DNA from: an uncultured Bacteroidota bacterium
GTDB taxonomy: Bacteria > Bacteroidota > Bacteroidia > 2-12-FULL-35-15
Reading direction: 5' to 3'
DNA: 17,992 nucleotides
Assembly: GCA_903881065.1 (NCBI GenBank)
Contig: CAIRRW010000165.1
Location: 1 to 17,992, forward strand
Position 1 is the first letter of the stretch. The number at the start of each line of letters is the position of its first letter. Shown here piece by piece: positions 9,301-14,926 of the stretch. The notes beneath the pieces were generated by a model. The model was given only the letters and a program-made list of their open reading frames with translations. It ran no database searches and was not told the origin of the DNA. The position numbers and the translations under genes are program-made.

Positions 9301-9390
9301 CTGACTTGTGCCAATATTTGCATTGCTCCATTGTGAATATACATTAGTAAAAACAAAAAAGGAGAATAAGAAAAGTAATAATTTTTTCAT
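3391..9390 (-). CDS. Giant multidomain T9SS surface protein (propeller, GEVED, six PKD, dockerin- and cohesin-like)
   Basis: A 1999-residue protein from the ATG at 9390-9388. An upstream in-frame ATG at 9420 would add ten polar residues before the signal peptide and lies on a -7-like box, so it is not used here. Domains: signal peptide 1-20 (ending VYSQ). Six Asp-box-like turns (such as TANGGASW, TTNGGTNW, TGGTTW) at about 54, 107, 151, 191, 230 and 269 form a Ycf48/BNR-like propeller. Ig-like region about 315-500. GEVED-type domains at about 500-645 (VWLDLNSDGLF) and 740-895 (MWIDYNNSGTF). PKD domains centred on DFGDG-like motifs at 681, 929, 1083, 1233, 1383 and 1533, with Ig-like YQWY modules between them (1000, 1156, 1305, 1455, 1615). 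Dockerin-like segment 1667-1750 with two calcium-loop motifs (DVDNNHSVDNFD, DCNGDGIIDNND). Cohesin-like domain about 1764-1893. T9SS type A tail 1924-1999 (IYPNPFTNQTT). No enzyme motif was seen; adhesion or matrix building is inferred. Confidence 0.93.
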   Translation of the reverse strand: MKKLLLFLFSFFVFTNVYSQWSNANIGTSQDLYAVSYYSGSQIWVGSYNQFAKTANGGASWSIVNPITAGGLPVTFANVYDLAVTGANSAVAVGFYNLGNYEYILNTTNGGTNWNIASNDNSATAPRYMNAVDMNGARGVAVGNNGRIAASSNSGSSWNFVNSGTSNYINDVKFASYDTVFAVGQSTILKSVNGGSTWTSTATNNTCQIVSCVQNVIYIGVQTSNLLLKSIDYGATYSTITLPFNSSGVLLALSRDTLLVASNNGLYVSKTGGTTWEQFILTGNPVINMIDRYGANVMAVGNAGFAIKTGNINACPTRPVSLFNIQGGATNYCYGDSITLNNTTANIAGYTYKWQVNNTTFDTHYNSGLRLNYNNNVTVSLIVSNANGSDTSSTQIYVTGHNINPMVITSTLDSICKGNMVVLSITNTQNGVTYRLRQGFTNIGNAQAGNGGALSFANSSGINTTTTFNILAVKVTSCFTDSAVQYKTISLYSNPTILTPACAPASNLCANHGIVNVKLNTINHNTDILVNNYFDYSCCQKTDLTLGTTYSMSVSVSTWEEQYVNVWLDLNSDGLFTGNEIILTGATTNHILTGNISLPVTYATVYNQYLRMRVQSDLTMNQYSLSACAYSTACGQTKDYAVQLHNAPSVPVPTFSTVAAVGCTTSETFTNTSYNATAYTWDFGDGSAVSTALIPPAHVYSVSGTYTISLTACNGYGCATVTHPVTIVIPVVPVASTCTPITYGGYAAPLMNIYFDTSYVNFGTGNYQNISNPGSGSKVCTNQIHVHAGTTYYITMVTNSSTFYRMGMWIDYNNSGTFDPNEYVNYFGSGYPVWSISNNSSSPIAVTIPQTTATNVPLRYRILVYDSGYDGFIYDGCGSGVHGYYLDLAMFITPAIRPTPLFKASSTSICSYNNITFTNTTQNATSYLWNFGDGTTSTAQNPVHAYSAAGTYSVKLVASNNTYSDSLTRTNYITIQQGLPIPLVTKNGTHLSTTAIANHYQWYVNNSLIVADTLSTVTAVLNNYYQVRVHNWGSTCTSPSAIFFNYPLTASFTCSPTSLCTGATTTLSNGSLNIVNNAAFTVYWGDGNQDTQAGGGNFTHSYSAAGTYTVKMSGCNGATCDSMTRVNYITVTSSPAVPVITLAGGQFSTTAIASSYQWYLNNVVITGATSTTYTPTQQGTYKLKVITGTCSTYSADFAYYLPTIGFHSDTLSFCSSTASINFINTSTSATSYLWDFGDGTTSTSANPIHAYSGFGNYTVKLIGCDSIGCDSLTRTNYISLNATPAPPVVSYASNQLSTVAVASNYQWYLNGVSINGANSSSYLLSQDGVYKLQIANNGCSSYSPDYSYYPVHIGFTGDTLSFCGTTASTVNFTNTTTNATSYTWYFGDGVTSTSVNPSHTYAGGGVYTVKLVACGTTNCDSLTRISYINTNLAPSMPVVSYASNQLSTVTVAANYQWYLNGVSINGANSSSYSLSQDGVYKLQITNNSCSSYSPDYSYYPVHSGFTGDTLSFCGTTASTVNFTNTTTNATSYIWDFGDGVTSSAVNPSHTYLNTGTFTVKLTACGTTNCDSSTQVNYITVNPAPIAPVIIPSGTTLICSGGSAQLITSLVSGNNYQWYLNGAIISGAVDTTYSASLPGAYTVGVSNSFGCNILTVSATIGVDTNCVWPGDVDNNHSVDNFDLLPIGVYYSQTGNPRAMISNAWQAFPVADWGIAENPNSTDLKHADCNGDGIIDNNDTLAINLNFSLTHAIIPQNNNNRSINSDIYFVTATNSFHAGDTVHAEIWLGTASAPVANVYGVAFNVTYPSSMVVPGSERLRYTSGLLGTPGTDAITISKIAPLANTAYGAITRINHTDVNGFGKIADFSFIINSTVSNPAVINLSFSNTSGDDAAGTVLNFNPIADSVYVNQISTGITGSTASSSITIYPNPFTNQTTIYFRDEQKNTLVKLIDIVGNEVKTFVVDNANSAVIEKGEMKPGIYFVEITDSAHTTFNRKIVIQ
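4679..6030 (-). repeat. Tandem coding repeat, 450-bp period, PKD plus Ig-like modules
   Basis: The copy starting at 4679 and the copy starting at 5129 share long identical stretches; for example AGAAACAACA falls at 5071 and again at 5521. A third, more diverged copy starts near 5579. The period is exactly 450 bp (150 residues), one PKD domain plus one YQWYLNG Ig-like module. Copies one and two include the same silent positions over most of their second half, pointing to recent duplication or gene conversion. Confidence 0.9.
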
Positions 9391-9417
9391 TGTTGTGTTT
9401 TTGATTATCATAAACAA

Positions 9418-9425
9418 CAAAAATA
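9418..9425 (-). promoter_or_regulatory. -7-like box for the giant surface protein
   Basis: On the minus strand TATTTTTG fits the Bacteroidota -7 consensus TAnnTTTG and ends 27 bases before the chosen ATG at 9390. No clear -33 TTG was seen 17-23 bases further upstream, so the call is tentative. The leader before the ATG is A-rich and has no Shine-Dalgarno sequence. Confidence 0.4.
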
Positions 9426-9439
9426 CTTTTATTTGTTTG

Positions 9440-9485
9440 GTTGACCCTTAATTAATCGGCTTAATTATAATATAATACGGTCAAC
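9440..9485. promoter_or_regulatory. Inverted repeat upstream of the giant surface-protein gene
   Basis: GTTGACC (9440-9446) and its exact reverse complement GGTCAAC (9479-9485) flank an AT-rich 32-base centre. The pair sits 15 to 60 bases upstream of the -7-like box of the minus-strand gene. It could be an operator, but arms of 7 bp with a long centre also arise by chance. Confidence 0.25.
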
Positions 9486-9570
9486 TTATTATCTATACTT
9501 TTAATTCTTGTGTATTTGTTAATTGGAGAGGAGAATTGGTGGAGGAATACTTTAAAATAGTTTTATCGAG

Positions 9571-9622
9571 AGGTGTTGTTGGAAGCGACCACCTAATAAT
9601 TGTTTCGAGCGGAAAACGCTCG
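9571..9622. repeat. Paired hairpins in a GC-rich island of a gene-free gap
   Basis: The gap 9391-9899 holds no convincing gene; a minus-strand frame at 9697-9879 looks spurious. Inside it, AGGTG (9571-9575) pairs with CACCT (9590-9594). Shortly after, CGAGCG (9606-9611) pairs with CGCTCG (9617-9622) around a 5-base A-rich loop, followed by the GC-rich CGTCTGCGGG. The surroundings are very AT-rich. The form suggests a dispersed hairpin (REP-like) element or a remnant of one, but copy number cannot be seen here. It lacks the T run of a terminator. Confidence 0.4.
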
Positions 9623-9839
9623 CGTCTGCGGGATGAACAAAAGAATAAATACTATTATTGATTTCTCATTTGAAAGATTTATTTCCTCCTGCAAATCTAA
9701 CTTATTTTATTCATATATATAAGGAGTAGTTTGAACCTGTAAATTGCAAAAAGTAACCATCTTAATGCTTTTAGTAACTGTATATTGTAAAATTGGAACC
9801 AACCATTTGCAAAATGAAGAAGTATAATCAGGAAATCAT

Positions 9840-9872
9840 TTTGGCAATTAAACAATACTATTTGTACTTTTG
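9840..9872 (+). promoter_or_regulatory. Bacteroidota-type promoter for the 102-residue membrane protein
   Basis: TTTG at 9840-9843 and TACTTTTG at 9865-9872 match the -33/-7 pattern (TTTG, about 20 bases, TAnnTTTG); the spacing is 21. Transcription would begin near 9880. This places the TTG at 9870 inside the promoter and makes the ATG at 9900 the start. Confidence 0.6.
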
Positions 9873-9899
9873 GAATCAATAAAACTATGGGAAATAGAT

Positions 9900-10208
9900 A
9901 TGAAAAGGCTTGTGATTTATGCGTTGGGACTTTCGGTTTTAAACATCCTTCTTTTTTTAAATTATATACGCACAGCCTCTATTTTAGGTGGACTTTTATC
10001 AGCCAGTATTATTTTCTGTGTTGGTTTTCCAATAATTGCAGCAATGCTTTCGCTGCTTGTTGCATTTATTCCTTACAAACAACTAAGTTATCGAAATAAA
10101 TATCCCCGTTCGTTTTTGCTTACTTTAATTACTATGCAAATTATGTTTGCACTATATTCAATCATTTTTATTTTGCTGCTTATTTTCAGTTTTAGAAATT
10201 TCAAATAA
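9900..10208 (+). CDS. Small three-helix membrane protein, unknown function
   Basis: A 102-residue hydrophobic protein that I do not recognise. Predicted membrane helices are at about residues 5-22, 31-58 and 71-97; the loop KQLSYRNKYPR is basic and probably cytoplasmic. There are no catalytic motifs or cysteine pairs. The ATG at 9900 is preferred over an in-frame TTG at 9870 because the latter overlaps the -7 box. The gene stands alone, with its own promoter upstream and a terminator about 45 bases after the stop, so it is probably a single-gene transcript. Confidence 0.65.
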   Translation: MKRLVIYALGLSVLNILLFLNYIRTASILGGLLSASIIFCVGFPIIAAMLSLLVAFIPYKQLSYRNKYPRSFLLTLITMQIMFALYSIIFILLLIFSFRNFK

Positions 10209-10252
10209 TTATTTTCTGTTGAATTTCTGCTCATTGTTAAAATTCAATCAAT

Positions 10253-10284
10253 AAAAAAGCTCCGTATTTCCAAGGAGCTTTTTT
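10253..10284. terminator. Intrinsic terminator after the small membrane protein
   Basis: An 11-bp stem AAAAAAGCTCC / GGAGCTTTTTT closes a 10-base loop, with a T run following. Its core is the same as that of the terminator at 3263-3298. Confidence 0.85.
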
Positions 10285-10373
10285 ATTACACACAGACTAG
10301 TAAACAAATAAACCATTGAACCAATAAACTGATTTCTATGCCTAAAAGTCATGTAATTTAATTGGTATAAACA

Positions 10374-10407
10374 TTGATATTCCGTCGTCGTTAATTTAGT
10401 ATGTTTG
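10374..10407 (+). promoter_or_regulatory. Promoter-like boxes just before the rhomboid gene
   Basis: TATGTTTG at 10400-10407 matches TAnnTTTG exactly; TTG at 10374-10376 lies 23 bases upstream, at the edge of the accepted spacing. The start of transcription would fall only a few bases before the ATG at 10417, and the TTG codon at 10405 lies within the box. Confidence 0.45.
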
Positions 10408-10416
10408 TTAAGCACT

Positions 10417-11118
10417 ATGCGAAACTCCCCGTCAAAAGTATTTTTCAGTATTCTATATCCAAGCCTATTTGTGCTTATACTATGGGTAATACGATTGTAT
10501 GAAAAGGTGGAGAACGTTGATTTAGTTGCTTATGGATTGTATCCACGCACCACACAGGGATTAATAGGAATAATTACTGCACCATTAATACATGGCGATG
10601 CAGCGCATCTGGGTTCCAATACATTACCGCTATTCATTTTGGGAAGTGTGATGTTTTACTTTTATCGTCCTATTGCTTTTCAGGTATTCGGCTGGGTATA
10701 TTTTATCACTGGATTCTGGGTATGGGTTGCCGCACGGCAGGCATATCATATTGGTGCAAGTGGTTTGGTTTATGGCTTTATCACTTTTATCTTTTTCAGC
10801 GGTGTATTCCGCAGAGATGTAAAATTGCTTTCCATCTCTTTATTTGTGGCGTTCCTTTATGGAGGCACGGCTTACGGTATTCTACCATTAACAAAAAGTA
10901 TTTCGTGGGAATCGCATTTGATGGGCTCGCTGGCAGGTTTTATTACAGCATATTATTTCCGTAAAGAAGGACCGCAGGCACATGTATATGATTTTGGCGA
11001 TGAAGAGGAAAATGAAGCGGTGGATGTTACTGTGGAAGAGGAACAGGAAAAGCCTACAGAGACTGCTTCAAACGATAATCAACCAGTGATAACGTATGAT
11101 TATATTCCTAAGAAATAG
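10417..11118 (+). CDS. Rhomboid-family intramembrane serine protease
   Basis: A 233-residue polytopic membrane protein that should cut transmembrane segments inside the bilayer. The catalytic pair is visible: Ser115 in HIGASG and His167 in SWESHLMGSLAG, with the oxyanion pair His64 and Asn68 in HLGSN and an IHGDAAH loop before it. Six hydrophobic helices span about residues 12-182. The last 50 residues form an acidic, probably cytoplasmic tail (DEEENEAVDVTVEEEQE) ending DYIPKK. The ATG at 10417 is chosen because the alternative TTG at 10405 lies in the promoter box. The gene is followed after only 3 bases by the end of the converging mqnA, with no terminator between. The substrate is unknown. 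Confidence 0.9.
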   Translation: MRNSPSKVFFSILYPSLFVLILWVIRLYEKVENVDLVAYGLYPRTTQGLIGIITAPLIHGDAAHLGSNTLPLFILGSVMFYFYRPIAFQVFGWVYFITGFWVWVAARQAYHIGASGLVYGFITFIFFSGVFRRDVKLLSISLFVAFLYGGTAYGILPLTKSISWESHLMGSLAGFITAYYFRKEGPQAHVYDFGDEEENEAVDVTVEEEQEKPTETASNDNQPVITYDYIPKK

Positions 11119-11121
11119 CAG

Positions 11122-11871
11122 TTACAACTCCTGACAATACTTTAAAAACAACGCTAAGGCTTTCTTCTTTGCCTCATCATAATTATATCGTATGGAAGTA
11201 TGGAGATAAAACGAAATATCGGTGTTGTATTTTTTTGATGCTTCCAGTTCCCCAATCAAAATGTTTCTGTTATCCAATCCAAACTGCAGCGCTTTATTAA
11301 ACTGACTGATAAATGTATCGGGCAGTTGTTTATTTGCTACCCAACAGGCAAATACAAAAGGCAGTTGAGCAAATTTCTGCCATTCTTCGGCAAGGTCATA
11401 AATATACGTGTATTTATTTTCCAGCCCGAAAGTACGGTCGCCAATAATTACCGCGGCAGTAGTATCTTTAATGTTATTCTCGAAATCAGCAGCAGCATTT
11501 ATCCATTCCGGATTTATTTTCCAGAATTTTTTTGCAAGTACCCGTACCAATGTAACGGACGTCCGGCTTTGATAATCGAGCAGAACAGTTTCTATCTGAT
11601 TAAGGGGAACATTGCTGTATAACATTACGGAAGCTACTTTCCCTTCGGCACCAATACAATAGTCAGTGATAATATGATGTTCTTTTAATTTTGGTATTAC
11701 AGCCACAGGAATCAATCCAAGGTCAACTTTTCCATCAATTAATTTTTGAGCACAATCGGAAGGAATGTCCAGTTGCAAATCAATAGTATTTAAAACTTCG
11801 GAATGTTGTAAGCCATAAATAAACGGTTTTGAATTAAGATAAGAAACTGCCGACACTTTAATTTTCTCCAT
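11122..11871 (-). CDS. mqnA: Chorismate dehydratase MqnA, futalosine menaquinone pathway
   Basis: A 249-residue soluble protein of the MqnA/MqnD periplasmic-binding-like fold. It dehydrates chorismate to 3-[(1-carboxyvinyl)oxy]benzoate, the first step of the futalosine route to menaquinone. The N-terminal KVSAVSYLNSKPFIYGL is the MqnA signature, followed by VDLGLIPVAVIP and the central DYQSRTSVTLVRVL and IIGDRTFGL blocks. MqnD is the nearest relative, but the SYLNSKPF start favours MqnA. The length is normal and there is no signal peptide. The other mqn genes are not in the window. The gene is divergent from apbC across 121 bases and converges on the rhomboid gene. Confidence 0.92.
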   Translation of the reverse strand: MEKIKVSAVSYLNSKPFIYGLQHSEVLNTIDLQLDIPSDCAQKLIDGKVDLGLIPVAVIPKLKEHHIITDYCIGAEGKVASVMLYSNVPLNQIETVLLDYQSRTSVTLVRVLAKKFWKINPEWINAAADFENNIKDTTAAVIIGDRTFGLENKYTYIYDLAEEWQKFAQLPFVFACWVANKQLPDTFISQFNKALQFGLDNRNILIGELEASKKYNTDISFYLHTSIRYNYDEAKKKALALFLKYCQEL

Positions 11872-11904
11872 ATGCTATTATCTGCTGTGCTTAATTAATG
11901 TTGG

Positions 11905-11912
11905 CAAAGTTA
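11905..11912 (-). promoter_or_regulatory. -7 box for mqnA
   Basis: TAACTTTG on the minus strand matches TAnnTTTG and ends 33 bases before the mqnA ATG. No good -33 TTG was found. It lies in the 121-base divergent region shared with apbC. Confidence 0.45.
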
Positions 11913-11956
11913 GATATTCTTCTTTAAAAAGTGTGTGGAGGAAATCGATATTCACA

Positions 11957-11972
11957 ATTTTTATTACCTTTA
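11957..11972 (+). promoter_or_regulatory. Promoter-like motif ATTTTTATTACCTTTA upstream of apbC
   Basis: The box TACCTTTA (11965-11972) differs from TAnnTTTG only in the last base and ends 20 bases before the apbC ATG. The whole 16-base motif recurs upstream of moaA at 15242-15257. Confidence 0.4.
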
Positions 11973-11992
11973 ACATCTTAAAATAAAAATAA

Positions 11993-13075
11993 ATGAGTAT
12001 CACAAAAGAACAAGTAGTAGAAGCATTAAAAAATGTAGATGATCCTGATTTGAAGAAGGACTTGGTAACCTTAGGTATGATTCAGGATTTAGTGGTAGAA
12101 GGTAAAAATGTTAGCTTCACAGTTGTGCTTACCACTCCAGCCTGTCCGATGAAAGACATGATTCATAAGGCATGTGTTAATGCAGTATTGCACTTTGTGG
12201 ATAAAACTGCGATAGTTAATGTGAAGATGAGTTCCAATGTTACGGCAGGTAAAAAAACCGCGTCGTTGTTGCCCAACGTAAAAAATATAATAGCCGTAGC
12301 TTCCGGAAAAGGAGGAGTAGGAAAATCAACTATAGCGTCCAACCTTGCTGCAGCATTGGCTAAGCAAGGTGCTAAAGTAGGATTGGTAGATGCTGATATT
12401 TATGGACCATCGCAAACAATTATGTTTGATGTGGTGCACGAAAAGCCGATGGTGAAAGAAATTGATGGCATCACTAAGATAATTCCTGTTGAAAGTTATG
12501 GTGTAAAATTATTATCAATCGGTTTTTTTGCTGATACAGCACAGCCTATTGTATGGCGCGGGCCAATGGCTTCAAAAGCATTGATGCAGTTATTTTCGGA
12601 TGCCGATTGGGGCGAACTTGATTATATGATTATTGATTTACCTCCGGGGACAGGCGATATTCAATTGTCGTTGGTAAGCGATATTCAAGTGAATGGTGTG
12701 GTGATAGTGAGTACTCCGCAGAATGTAGCATTGGCTGATGCACAGAAAGGAGTGGCAATGTTTCAGATGCCGAAGATAGACGTGCCTGTGTTGGGTATCG
12801 TTGAAAACATGGCGTACTTTACTCCTGCGGAATTGCCAAACAATAAATATTATATCTTTGGAAAAGATGGAGCCAAGAAGCTCGCAGAGAAACTAAATGT
12901 TCCATTACTTGGCGAGATTCCATTAGTACAAAGTATTTGTGAATCGGGAGATGCCGGTCGTCCTGCTGTATTACAGGATAATACGCCCCAGGCAATTGCT
13001 TTTATGGATATGGCAAGAAACGTGGCTCAGCAAGTTTCCATAGTTAATGCACGCAGAGAAGTGGTTGTTCAATAG
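11993..13075 (+). CDS. apbC: Mrp/ApbC-type Fe-S cluster carrier ATPase
   Basis: A 360-residue cytoplasmic P-loop ATPase of the Mrp/NBP35 family, which binds and hands over Fe-S clusters to target enzymes. Residues 1-85 are an MIP18/DUF59 domain with DPDLKKDLVTLGMI and TPACPMKD (Cys51). The deviant Walker A motif GKGGVGKST spans residues 105-113, followed by VDADIYGPSQ and the Walker B-like IIDLPPGTGD. The C-terminal CxxC that bridges clusters in most Mrp proteins is absent: after ENMAYF comes TPAELPNNKYYIFG with no Cys. I recall this form from other Bacteroidota, so it appears to be a lineage trait rather than a mutation. The gene is first in a likely operon with the NifU-like gene 40 bases downstream and the SGNH lipoprotein. 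Confidence 0.93.
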   Translation: MSITKEQVVEALKNVDDPDLKKDLVTLGMIQDLVVEGKNVSFTVVLTTPACPMKDMIHKACVNAVLHFVDKTAIVNVKMSSNVTAGKKTASLLPNVKNIIAVASGKGGVGKSTIASNLAAALAKQGAKVGLVDADIYGPSQTIMFDVVHEKPMVKEIDGITKIIPVESYGVKLLSIGFFADTAQPIVWRGPMASKALMQLFSDADWGELDYMIIDLPPGTGDIQLSLVSDIQVNGVVIVSTPQNVALADAQKGVAMFQMPKIDVPVLGIVENMAYFTPAELPNNKYYIFGKDGAKKLAEKLNVPLLGEIPLVQSICESGDAGRPAVLQDNTPQAIAFMDMARNVAQQVSIVNARREVVVQ

Positions 13076-13115
13076 TTATCAAAATATAGCACAAGAGATA
13101 TTATTAACTTACAAT

Positions 13116-13364
13116 ATGGAAAATTTAAATAAAAGAGTGGAAGAGGCCTTAGATAATATCCGGCCTTATTTACGTGCAGACGGAGGCGATGTGTCATTAG
13201 TAGATATTACGACGGACAAAGTAGTAAAGCTTGAACTACTTGGCGCCTGCAAATCCTGTGCAATGAATATGATGACAATGAAAGCTGGGATTGAAGAATC
13301 AATAATGCGCGAAGTGCCTGAAATCACAGGCATTGAAGCCATAAATATTGATATAACCATATAA
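13116..13364 (+). CDS. NifU C-terminal-like Fe-S scaffold protein
   Basis: An 82-residue single-domain protein of the NifU C-terminal family. The body reads RPYLRADGGDVSLVDI and LLGACKSCAMNMMTMKAGIE, with the cluster-binding CxxC at Cys45 and Cys48. It ends in the typical VPEITGIEAINID strand. The ATG at 13116 gives the normal family N-terminus; a longer frame starting at 13047 would overlap the end of apbC and add an unrelated tail. It probably holds or carries an Fe-S cluster for apoproteins. It lies 40 bases after apbC and 11 bases before the SGNH lipoprotein. It may supply the CxxC site that ApbC lacks (inference). Confidence 0.9.
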   Translation: MENLNKRVEEALDNIRPYLRADGGDVSLVDITTDKVVKLELLGACKSCAMNMMTMKAGIEESIMREVPEITGIEAINIDITI

Positions 13365-13375
13365 AATTAGATACC

Positions 13376-14743
13376 ATGAAAAGAATACATTCATTACTTT
13401 ATTACGTTGTACCTGTTGCTTATTGCCTTTTTATTTCGGCTTGTACACCAACAGTAAAAGTGCAGGACCCAAGTGCAGGTAATGCAAACTTTTCCAAGAC
13501 TATTGCCATCGGCGGAGATTTTATGGCAGGTTATCAAGATGGAGCCTTGTATGCAAAAGGTCAACGATTAAGTATTCCTGCATTACTTGCCGAACAGTTT
13601 AAACAAGTAGGCGGCTCGGCGTTTAATCAAGCGTTGATGCCTGATGATACAGGACTTGGTTTAGGAGCAACCCCTTGGGCACCACCTTTCTTTACTTCTT
13701 TTCATCTTGGTTATAAAACTGACTGTGCAGGCGTTACTTCTTTAAATCCTCTTAATTCAGTAATTCCTGCAGGTTCGGCATCGCCATATTTAACGGGCAT
13801 TGCCGGCAACAGTATCCAGAATATTGCTGTACCATTTGCTCCAACTGCTGCTTATTTTAATCCTGCATTTGGTAATAGTTTTTCATCAGGAAACAGAAAC
13901 CCGTATTACAACCGTATAGCAAGTCAGCCGGGAATTTCTACTATTTATGGTGATGCAAAAGCTCAAAATGCTACCTTCATAACTGCATGGCTTGGCATGG
14001 AAGATATTTTTAACTATGCAAGCAATGGTGGCGTTGGCACTTCTATTCCTTCTTCCGCAGTATTTGCTGCACGCCTTGATTCAATACTTGGAGGACTTAC
14101 AGCTAACGGCGCAAAAGGTGTAATTGCTAACATACCTGATTTCAGAAGTTTTCCTTTCTATACACTTGTAGCTTGGAATGCAGCTGTTGTAACACAATCA
14201 CAAGCAGATCAGTTAAATGGGTTTTGGGATACTATAAATGGGTATACACAAATTCGTTTTAATCCGGGGCCAAATGGTTTTATTATTCCTGATGCTACAG
14301 TCCCACATGGCTGCCGTCAGCTACACAATGGCGAATATCTTACACTTGCTGTTCCAATTGACTCAATGAAATGTTATAAATATGGTGTGTTTATTCCACA
14401 GATGAATAATCGATATGCACTTGACAGTACTGAAGTATATGCTATTGATGAAGCTACTAATTCATATAATGCTGTGATAGCGCAAAAGGCTGCACAGTAT
14501 AATCTGGCATTAGTGGATATGCATAACTATTTTAATAATGTAAAATCAGGAATTGTATGGGATGGTGTTAGTTATAATGCAGCTTTTGTAACAGGAGGTT
14601 TCTTTAGTCTTGATGGTTATCATCCCAATCAGAAAGGATATGCCTTAATAGCAAACGAATTTATAAAGGCCATCAATGCTAAGTATCAGGCAAATGTTCC
14701 TGCTGTATATTGTACGGAATGTAGTGGGATTTTATTTCCGTAG
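13376..14743 (+). CDS. SGNH/GDSL-hydrolase-like lipoprotein lacking the catalytic Ser
   Basis: A 455-residue predicted lipoprotein: the signal peptide ends in the lipobox FISAC, with Cys23 as the lipid site. The body matches the SGNH/GDSL esterase family of Bacteroidota, which usually starts VAVGNSLTAGY. Here block I reads IAIGGDFMAGYQDGALY, so the nucleophile position holds Asp48 instead of Ser. Block III, usually GxND, reads LGMED (residues 206-210), so the oxyanion Asn is replaced by Glu. Block V is intact: DGYHPNQKG with Asp413 and His416. The fold and the Asp-His half of the triad are thus kept while two reaction residues are lost, which suggests a non-hydrolytic or altered role. It is third in the operon with apbC and the NifU-like gene, 11 bases after the latter, and is closed by the terminator at 14769-14800. 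Start codon and signal peptide agree. Confidence 0.88.
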   Translation: MKRIHSLLYYVVPVAYCLFISACTPTVKVQDPSAGNANFSKTIAIGGDFMAGYQDGALYAKGQRLSIPALLAEQFKQVGGSAFNQALMPDDTGLGLGATPWAPPFFTSFHLGYKTDCAGVTSLNPLNSVIPAGSASPYLTGIAGNSIQNIAVPFAPTAAYFNPAFGNSFSSGNRNPYYNRIASQPGISTIYGDAKAQNATFITAWLGMEDIFNYASNGGVGTSIPSSAVFAARLDSILGGLTANGAKGVIANIPDFRSFPFYTLVAWNAAVVTQSQADQLNGFWDTINGYTQIRFNPGPNGFIIPDATVPHGCRQLHNGEYLTLAVPIDSMKCYKYGVFIPQMNNRYALDSTEVYAIDEATNSYNAVIAQKAAQYNLALVDMHNYFNNVKSGIVWDGVSYNAAFVTGGFFSLDGYHPNQKGYALIANEFIKAINAKYQANVPAVYCTECSGILFP

Positions 14744-14768
14744 GTAGATAATATTATTCTCTATTTAC

Positions 14769-14800
14769 AAAAAAGTCTCGAAGCAATTCGGGGCTTTTTT
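14769..14800. terminator. Intrinsic terminator with GNRA loop after the apbC operon
   Basis: AAAAAAGTCTCGAA pairs with TTCGGGGCTTTTTT (two G-T wobbles) around a GCAA tetraloop. The T run ends the plus-strand operon; the A run allows some function in the other direction, towards which the small minus-strand gene points. Confidence 0.85.
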
Positions 14801-14926
14801 ATTTAACAAAAAATAAATAAAATTATTTTATAGAAATCAATATCAATTGTAGCTTATGTTTGGCATGTTGAATAAGCTGCAAAAAAACGAAAGAAGCAGT
14901 AAAGTGAATTTAATAGTGCTTCGAGC

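Noticed and set aside
9697..9879. 60-residue minus-strand frame in the gap before the small membrane protein
   Set aside because: No recognisable family; it runs antisense over the promoter at 9840-9872, and its Leu/Phe/Ile-rich composition is expected from AT-rich DNA.
9870..9899. TTG at 9870 as start of the membrane protein
   Set aside because: It overlaps the -7 box TACTTTTG, so the codon would not be in the transcript; the ATG at 9900 begins the first helix well.
9391..9899. tRNA or other structured RNA gene in the largest gap
   Set aside because: No cloverleaf, acceptor stem or conserved T-loop sequence was found; only the two hairpins listed were seen.
13047..13115. Longer N-terminus of the NifU-like protein starting at 13047
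   Set aside because: It overlaps the end of apbC, and the added 23 residues are unlike the family; the ATG at 13116 gives the normal start.
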